50,934 bases of DNA. Source: Phoronis australis. Taxonomy: Eukaryota; Phoronida; Phoronidae. Below, in pieces: positions 38,001-47,000 of this stretch (the stretch's first letter is position 1; every line of letters begins with the position of its first letter). The stretch is taken from contig NMRA01000071.1 of the NCBI GenBank assembly GCA_002633005.1, forward strand, positions 895,860 to 946,793, written 5' to 3'. The notes beneath the pieces are model-generated. The model made no database searches. It was not told where the DNA came from and saw only the letters and a list, made by a program, of their open reading frames with translations. The position numbers and the translations under genes are program-made.

Positions 38001-41000
38001 TTCCCCAAGAAAATCAATTATGCTTTCAAAATCTGAAACACCCAATTAACCTGAATAAGATAGGAACGTTCTGAAACATGAGTGCATCATTTGTTAGCAG
38101 GAAAAGTATATTATGGACCATATTTCAAGAAAGAGAAAGAAGTATAGCTTTGAAAAACAGGTACGTGTTTTTGAAAGGTATATCTTCTTGTTTTCAATGT
38201 GTGTTTCAGTATTATCACCAGTTGTTTTTTTAACGTGTTCAGCCCCTTGGCTGCCTTGGCCTTAGACAATACCGCCGACCCAGTAGAGACGGTGATCATA
38301 CCATAGGTACTCCATATGCCGGATGCTTTTCAGCAAAATATGTTCCTATAAGTTTAGAAGTACCGCGTAGCGAGATGCCTCTGAGGAGGTCGTTAATGTT
38401 TTCATTTGTTCCCAGTTTAAACAAATACTCCTGCAATCCTGTTTTTCGAACACTCCATTGTTCAGTTGCCACATCGACACTGCTTGCACTAAGGGATAAT
38501 CATATGGCGTTATACTGTGGGTGTGATTTTAAAGCTTTTTAAGTCAAAAATTTTTGAGAAGGTTAAATGGAGTAGATGGTTAAAAACAACATGCCCAAGT
38601 GACCGTCATCCCCTGCCGTAGTCCTGGGATATGGGGAACCTCTTCCCAATTTCTTGTAAACATTAATTACTTAGGTAGCTGCAATGATAATTAAATTAAA
38701 GTGCCTAAGTGGCCATCGTCGCCGTCGTAATTTGAGGACGATGGAAGCCACTGTCCATTTCGTCAAATGTCGATTACCTTAAAGGCGAAGGCAACCCTTT
38801 TTCATGTCATTTTGAGCTAAAATAAGGTTGGTTGGTTATCCTAGACCTATTTTCCACTTAATTACAGCTTTTCGCAATTTTATTAATTACTTGTCCTCTA
38901 TTCCGGAAGTGACGTTTTAGGAGGCAAGCGTTTCCCGCCACTTGGTTTTGCGTTGAGTTTACCGTGCGAATCTGTTCTATTCTACTTTTGTTTTGTGCTG
39001 TTTTTCCACAATTGTCGCCACCACTTTCCATCGGCGAGTATTCTGCGGCAAGATAGGTTAGTAGAGAACTCAACTACGTTGGATTTAGGGATTGTTTAGT
39101 GTGTTGTAAGCTGAAAATGGCTGGAGTCGGTGACCCGTATCACAGTGACAGTAGTGTGAGTGACGGAGACCTTGTTCACAGCAGTGGTGACGAGGAATTT
39201 TTTCACGGACATTCAGTGGGTGGGTACATGTTTGAGCCCGAGTACAACGAGGCAGAGTACACACAGGCACAGGCAGCTGTTGAGAGAAACGAGGCGGCTA
39301 CTGAAGACAGACGTGGTGACACATCTTGGTGCAAATGCACTGTGTGCGTTGTTATGCCTACCTCAATTGAATGCTTGTGCTGTTCCGAGTTCCACATCAA
39401 TTATCTTTTTGGTCTCTTCCTCCATTAGAGTGTATGTGGTATACTTGGCGGACCGCCCTGGTGAGTCAGACAAGTTCTCCTTCTCCATGAATTCCGCCAC
39501 CAACTCGAGATGTTGTGACATGTATGCGTCATTGACAACTGGTATTAAATAGGAATTCTGAATGTTGTTGAATGTTGTTTTCGAAAAAAAACTTGACTTT
39601 TCCAAAGTCCATCATTGTCTTCACCGACTGAAACGTGTTTCCAGTGAAGAGCACACCACTGGACATGGTTAAGTGGACCTCCGGCATACCACGGACAGAG
39701 GAACAACTGTCCAACTTGCCAGAGTGTCCCGCGACACACTCCCACTGGCCTTATGGTGACCTGAGCACCCAAACTGCTTACATCGTGTCGTGTGACTCCC
39801 TCGTCACACACCTGGCACCTTCTAAATAGCTCCAACACTTTAGACAAGTCCACAATAAACTTATCAAAGTTTGGCTCACCGATCTGTTCACTGGACGACG
39901 AACTGTCCTCTTCACTGGGTGTCGAACTGGGCCTGTAATCACTCCCACTACTCAATATCGCTGCAGGGCTGCTTAGAGGCTCTGGGCTGGAGGAAACAGC
40001 ACAGGGCGAATCACTACTGGTTCCAGGAGTGGCACGCTCTGGGGTACATTCGGAGGCACGGTTGACAGTGGATGACGTGCCTCCACTGGCTCCAGTCACT
40101 GTACTGGCCACAGCTCGCGAGGCTTCTCTCTTCAAAAACGCACTTCTCGGGGGTGGCGACGGGGCACTGCCGGGAATCAACACAGACGGAATGGCATCCT
40201 TCTTCAGGCGTTGTTTCACAGGGACTTTCATCAGTTCAGCGTACAAATCCCTTTCGTAATCGGACGGCAGAAAGTGCATGCCACACACACGGTAATTCTC
40301 GACTGCTTTGTACGTTGCGTGGACGGGTAACGCTGAGTTCTTCACACGAACGAGCCAAGTACTGCGAAGTGTGTCATCCATCGGAAAGCGATGCTAAGGT
40401 ACTCCCAAAGCGCGCGTAATACGATAATTAGTACATTCCGGTACGCAGCAACAGTGTGGCATGTTGACTGACTAGAAAATGAAAGCAAACGACGACGGAA
40501 CTTAACACAACCGAGGTAGAACAATGACTGACTCGGCAGCTCTCACAGTCAGACTATATGAAAAGAAATTGGCGCGAAATGCTTGCCTCCTAAAACGTCA
40601 CTTCCGGAGTAGCGGACGAGTAATTAACAAAATTACAAAAAGCTATAATTAAGTGGAAAATATGTCTAGGATAACCAACCAACCTTATTTTAGCTCAAAA
40701 TGACATGAAGAAAGGTTGCCTTCGCCTTTAAGTGTAAATCGATTGACTATGGTTTGAGCATCTAATTAAATTTCAATCACTGCTCTGGTATATCAGCTGA
40801 TTTATTTTCAGTTGCATCAACTAATCTAATTATTAGACGATCAACATTTTAGGCGACAGATCAAACGGCCTGTAAATTTGTTAGGCTGGTGGTGGATCAG
40901 TTCCTGATAAGTCGGTCTGAAAAAGTTGCATGCCTACTCACTCATAGTTGAACGTTAAATTAGTGTTAACACTTCGGTTTTTTCAGTTGGACTTGTATCG

Positions 41001-44000
41001 CAAGCGACACCTCAGTCCAGAGCCCTGAATATGCAAATGAAATTCAAAGATAAAGACCTTGTGTCTTAGAAGCCAAGTACCACAGATCATCATGCTATAA
41101 AAAATAGAAAGACAACGATTGTGAAGAGTGACGAATCCACAGTTTTCAGAGATGTTTTTCTACAGTTTTGTTTGGAGTTCATTGAATCAAAGCTTCTAAC
41201 ACATGAAGATGTCATTTGCCTTTCAAAACTAAAGCAAGACTTTGAAACTGTTCTTCAGAAAGCTGGTGTGCATGAAGTTATTTGGACAGGCAATCTTAAG
41301 AAATATTGTTGAAGCAACACACTGCTGTAGTTTGTGCCTGACTAAGAGATACGAAATTGAATTGAGGCTAGTGTTCAATAATTCACTTGCTGACTCTAAT
41401 TAACACAGCCCATTATAACATATTTTGAATCAAACGTTTGCCCAAATCCTGCCCGCCTCCAAACAAGGACTTAGTGTTTGACCCTTCATTGCCTGCGGGC
41501 CAATCACCAGAGTGCGGTGCTGTACCCACTCTAATCGACCATAGTTGGATCCTTGGCGGTGGAGCTTTGCAGTTAACATGTGTGGCAATGTCCGCATCTC
41601 CATTGACAGTACTAAACGATGAATGCTGCAAGTGCAAAAAGATCATGTGTGCTGGGAAACTTGAGTTTGGGCTGCAATGCTGGGTCAAACTGTACAGAAA
41701 TGTGCAGCTGTGGCAACTGTAGTAACATCAGCAACATTGACTGCATAACATTGGATAGTTCTTTGACAAGTCAACCCTAAATAGACCTCCAACCCCGTTA
41801 TTTAGTTTTTTGTATTAAAAAGTTAATTTCATTTGTTGATTAAGTCATAGATCATTGTCGTGTATTTGTCTCATACTGCTTGATAAACGCTGTCATACAG
41901 TCTGTGTGCACATTCACAGAGATCATTCAACTATATCGTTTTTGTACTGTAACATATTTCTGGTGTATTATGCAAACAAGCTGTATTTTACACTATTAGT
42001 CAATGTTTTAGTCATTGAGGCACAAATTCTGCCCAGTCTCAAGTGTTTTGTGTTATTTTTGTTGCCAGGCAATGCCAGAATATCTTCCTAGTAACATTCA
42101 GACTTAGTTTGCATTTTTGCCACTAGGTGTCTCTATACATTTTTTAAATTTCACTGTTTACAATTAATCTACAATAGTAAAACTTGTAATGTGATTGTAA
42201 TATTGTTCAATACAATGGCACTGATGGGACCCTATTACTTGTTTTACAAAAAGGTCACCAAAACTGTTGTTTTTACAAATAAAAGTTTACTAAGCTCTTT
42301 GGTGATTATTAGGTAACTTCAAACTCAGATTTCTCAAAAATGTGCAACTTTATATGTGGGAACTTTTTAGATTTTGAAAACACTCTAATAAATGAATTAA
42401 AATACCCGAAAATAAAATTGCCCCCTAAAGTACTCACAAAAACCATTTTCTAGAGGCCCCCACAAATTCTGGCCCACCGACTAATGTAAGGGGTTCTGAG
42501 CGTGTGATAACATCTAGCTTCTTTGTTAACTGCCAAGCACACTCTTTTGTTTGTTATGACAACAAGCGGGCCACTTAGCTACCAGGCTTATTAGAGACCA
42601 CGTTTGAACACAGTCAAACTCAGAGTGAATTGGTGTATTTGGAAAGAATAAATTGTCGTAACTTCGGTTGCACTTGGGCGATTTTGGCGATTCAAAAACT
42701 TAACATGATCACCATTTGACGAACATTTCAGAAATGCTATTAGTTCATATTCAAATATGTTATAACTTAACTTTTATTTATGACAACACAGTCCAGTCAG
42801 GGTAGATACGATCTTATTGGAGAGTAGAGCAATTATCGAACAAAAGAGAGTTGGCCCTCCAGCCATGAATGCCAGAATGGAGTTAATCAGTCGTGTAAGA
42901 TATTGGCTACAGGGGTAAACTTCCCAAGTTGTTGTTGGGCTATAGAATCGAACAAGTTGGCAGCAACGGGGAAAACGCCGTAATGATTCTGCACTATTTG
43001 TGAAAACCAATCATCCAGGACCTAATTTCAATTTATTTTTGTTGTTTTTAAGCCGAATAAAAAGTACACGCTTGATTGTTTTGCTATGCAGAAAATTTAA
43101 ATGGCCTGCGAGTTCTTGTTCAAGTTGATTTGCTGTAGAAAATACCTAAAAAGTGATGACACCCTACTCTAAGTTTGCACACTTTTCATAGCCAGACTTA
43201 ACTATATATGGATTTTTGAAGTGAGCCACTTCCAAAATCTACAGAAATGTCATCTTCAAAAACTCATTTGTTTTTACAAATAGAGCATGTGGCCAATAGT
43301 GGCGCCACCAGTCTTTTTTATGAGAATCATTTCTCATCTTCGAGGAGCTATGATATTTGTTTCACCCTACATATATGTATACACGTGCAGCTGTCATCGA
43401 AACATTTAGAAAAGCATTGCCAGGATGGAAAACTACTTTCACTTATCTTAAAGTGTTTAGGAATGCTTTTTCAGAATGATAGGTTATAAGTTATCAGTAA
43501 TTTCGTGATTGCGATGTAGTTTCCACCTAAAAAGTGACATCACTTTGTTGCCAGAAATAGGTGGCGCAAGTTCACGTTGGATACAGCATTGTTACCCATA
43601 CATTCCGGAGGATATCGGGCGCAAGCTTTGTGAGCGGTAACCTCGTGTATTAATCGAGCATCACGTTTATCCGAGACGTTTCCTTTACATTGCTATTCGT
43701 GCGCTTTAACTATTATCTTTTGTGTTACTGGCGTTACTCGCACAATGTTACCTTTGACCTTAAGTTGATGTTGATTTCAGAAACTGCGGGCAAGTTTTCT
43801 ATATGTGAATGAATCTATATCATTTTAGAGCGCTAAATACTATCAACGTTCGAGAATTTTGTTAGTGTCTGTTAAAGACACAATGTCCACGATCATACCA
43901 TCATAGCAGTTAGCCACAAAACAAAGCAAATGATCCGTAAACAAATGAAAACTTTTTCGAAAGACGTTCATTTCTCAGTGAAGCTTTAGCTGCGCACATT

Positions 44001-47000
44001 CCTTTTCACAAATACCAAATTCATTGTTGTGTCATTTGGCCTTTACTGGTAGTGGCGTCTTGGTCCCACTTGTACTTATTCACTTACTGACACGAACGTA
44101 CACAGTGTGTTACTTACAGCGAAAGCAATGTCCGTTCTCACCACATCTGAGTGCGTGCCTGCACCTACACGGTTTTTCGCAGTTTCTTCCCCAAAATCCT
44201 TCCTTGCAGCCTAGGTTTCGAGAACAGAAGAAAATTATCTGCATTTCAAACGAAGTAATGCTTATTCAGATATTAGGTGACGCAACTCCAATCTTATGTT
44301 GCTGTTGCAACTTGCAACTTTCAAATCAACTAGTGGCAGACTTGATGTGTAAATCGTCCTTTCGCCGTCAAGCAATTTGGGTGAGTTGTCGGGCCGCTAA
44401 TTTGACACAACGACTTTTGTGGGAAACAATTTGAACCCATGACCCAAACTGGCAACAACACTATCACAGGCATCTCACTTGGTAGGCTACCCTTGATTAC
44501 CGAAAGCATGCACTTCCAATTCCCACTGGCTGACCACATTGCTACGCACTTCCGGTTCCCAATGTCAAAAGTTGTTGCATGGTAAAAATATCACGCAACG
44601 TGACAACTTAGTAATTAGCTGAACGAACAGTCACAAGTACTAAGTGGTTAATGTAGAGGAAAGCAGCACCAAAGTGTTTAAAGCCCATAACTTGAAAAGG
44701 TTTATCCCGCCGACATGCACCTCTGTCAGAAATTTCGTTTTTCGACTGTAAAACGATAGCCTTTACTTGATCTTCGTTTCTTGGACGGAACGCAGTTTAT
44801 AATTATTTGCAAATTTAAACACATAATCCATGAACAAATCTTACTCAGCATGATTTATGACGCGACGCAACAAATGTATCTTCGGCTAGACGCCCTTCAC
44901 TTACAAACCCTCATTGTTTCTGTGTTAAATCTTTGAACTCGAAATGGATCCTCGGAATTATTTTGATAATGATTTTCCGCTGTTCTTTGATACGATTTCG
45001 AGATATATGTGTGCCAATTTAATACTCCTGCTATGGTGTTGGTGGATGTTTGTCTAATCCCTATTTGGACTACATAACAATAACATTAAATCTTTAAATT
45101 AGACATGAGTTTTGAGTTTGCACTCAAAATTTAGAGTTTTTATTTGACCAGAAACTCATCTGCGTTAAGTGTAATATACATGCACTCGAGTAAAGGATAT
45201 TAGACATTAAACTTAAAGCTTAAGATATTGTTAACGCAGGATTGAAAATATCAAAACAATGTCGGGTTCGACTTAAAGGCTGGAGACCCTTGGACTTGGA
45301 GTCAGGATCTGTTAGTGTCACTTTTATTCACGTCGATACATTTGTCATGTAGCGCCTTTAGACCCACTGAACGAGTTTCAGCTAAAGATGCGAAAGCCGG
45401 TGACAAAATATATTCAGTGACTGTACTTGAAACCATTAAGGATTCATTCGCCAAAACCAAACGTCCCACTAAACAATGGTGTTGCTTGAGGTGACACTTA
45501 TGTCACTGAATTCTCCAGAAAAATACGTGGCAGTCCAGTCTGAGTTTGACGGAGAAATGACAGCGTGAACTCACGGGAAATACAACCGATAGAGCGCCTG
45601 CACACTTCCCATGGCTGACAGTGACACCTATTTTTGCATTGCGGGCCCCATCTCTGCGGAACGCAATCACCGAAGCAGAGACCTTCACTCTGTAGGGTAC
45701 AGCCGTCCGAGCAATTTCCTGTATGTTCGTCACACTTCTCATTAGCATCTTTGCAACTGCATTTGTACTGGCAGTCGTCGCCGAATGTATTGTGTAAGCA
45801 GGGAGACTCTGAAATCAATCAACTTGCTGATTCACCCGGGTTTTTTAAGTTGAAATCTACTACAAAAATACTGTCGGGTAATGTGAATCCCATAATGTTT
45901 CTAGAACAGTGTAAAATGTGCCATTGAAAGAACAACTTTGACTGTGCCAATCCAATAATTGATTTCTGCAGTTCCAAACCAGATCTGCTCATGTGTGCTG
46001 GCTTTCCTTGCATTTTTAGAGAAGAGGAACTTACGAAGAGATTTGGAATGCGCTATTTAACAGCTGTTTTAAAATTCATCTACATGTAGTTTATTACACG
46101 ATTCTATATTCCGTTCACGTTTCATTCTCAAGAAATCGTAATATCAAAAATAAAAACGACGCCAATTTCTGGCTCCGCCTGAAGAAACTCTCGAACACTA
46201 CTGCAGTTTGCAAACGGTATGCAAGTGTCAGTAGGTTATTTTGGCTTCTTTTTTAAAATCAGTTAAGTTTACGGCAAAGTTACTGTTGAAAAAATGGTGT
46301 GGGAATAAATCATGGGATTGGATTGTTATTATTTCTGCATATACGAGAGACTTTTTTCATCGACCGACTCCTTTTTGTTTTTTGTTCTGATTTGCCTTGT
46401 GTGCCAAAGCCAATTCACTACTACCATCTCGAGTGTATCCGTATGAAATTTTCAGACAGATTACGTATCTCTTAAAGGAGAATGCCACCCAAAAACAACC
46501 TATTTTGTATCAGTTTAGATCTAGTAGTTCTACTCGATAGCGGCACGTTCGGTTGCGTTACCTGACACCTGACGGCAGACGGAGGTGTTAAAATTATCCA
46601 ATGACGCCATTGGTTTCACACGCAATCAGTTCAGCAGTTCACAACACGGGTTACTGGTGTCAGCTTATCGCTTGAATTCATCGTTTAACGCCAAAAATCA
46701 TCACACTTCGATGTAAAACCCTAAAAAAACCCACTGAGTTCTTATAAAAACGTGTTATTTTATTTCGCTGTTACGATTTAATTGGTATTTGGACACACCG
46801 TAGCCTACAACATTCGGCAGGCCAATTTAACAAGGTGGCGTAGCAGGAGTTTGGGATCTGTTCGGAGAAAAATTCGAAGTATTCTTCGGTGAAATACAGA
46901 CATGAGAACATAGATCTGTGTTGTTTAGACTTGTGATTTTTTGAGTTCTAAACACACAACCTCTTGTTAGCCCGGCCAGTGGCTCGGAACCCGATCAGGC

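Larger units (their letters stand above)
38779..40731. mobile_element. Kolobok-like TTAA transposon carrying THAP and P2X7-ballast-like ORFs
   Basis: A 1.95-kb element bounded by TTAA on both sides. Its inverted repeats are about 162 bp (38779-38940 and 40569-40731), start AGGCGAAGGCAACC and are highly similar. On the plus strand just inside the left repeat is a P2X7-C-terminal-like ORF. On the minus strand just inside the right repeat is a THAP-domain transposase relic. The two converge and meet at about 39391, where each is cut off. Kolobok elements are known for TTAA targets and THAP-bearing proteins, so the class fits. The near-intact repeats suggest recent activity. It sits inside TE1, within a receptor intron. 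Confidence 0.8.
37408..42437 (+). mobile_element. Decayed DNA transposon TE1, interrupted by a Kolobok-like element
   Basis: The ends are inverted: GTGAGTACTT then a G-run and CAA on the left, and AAGTACTCAC after TTGCCCCCT on the right. Further in, both ends carry AAAAAGTTCCCA, then 8-10 bases, then TTGCACATTTTT. A plus-strand coding relic is split across it (37640-38170 and 41121-41760), with the element 38779-40731 inserted between. The subterminal motif and C-terminal coding block match TE2. No clean target duplication is visible, so the edges are approximate. Confidence 0.62.
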
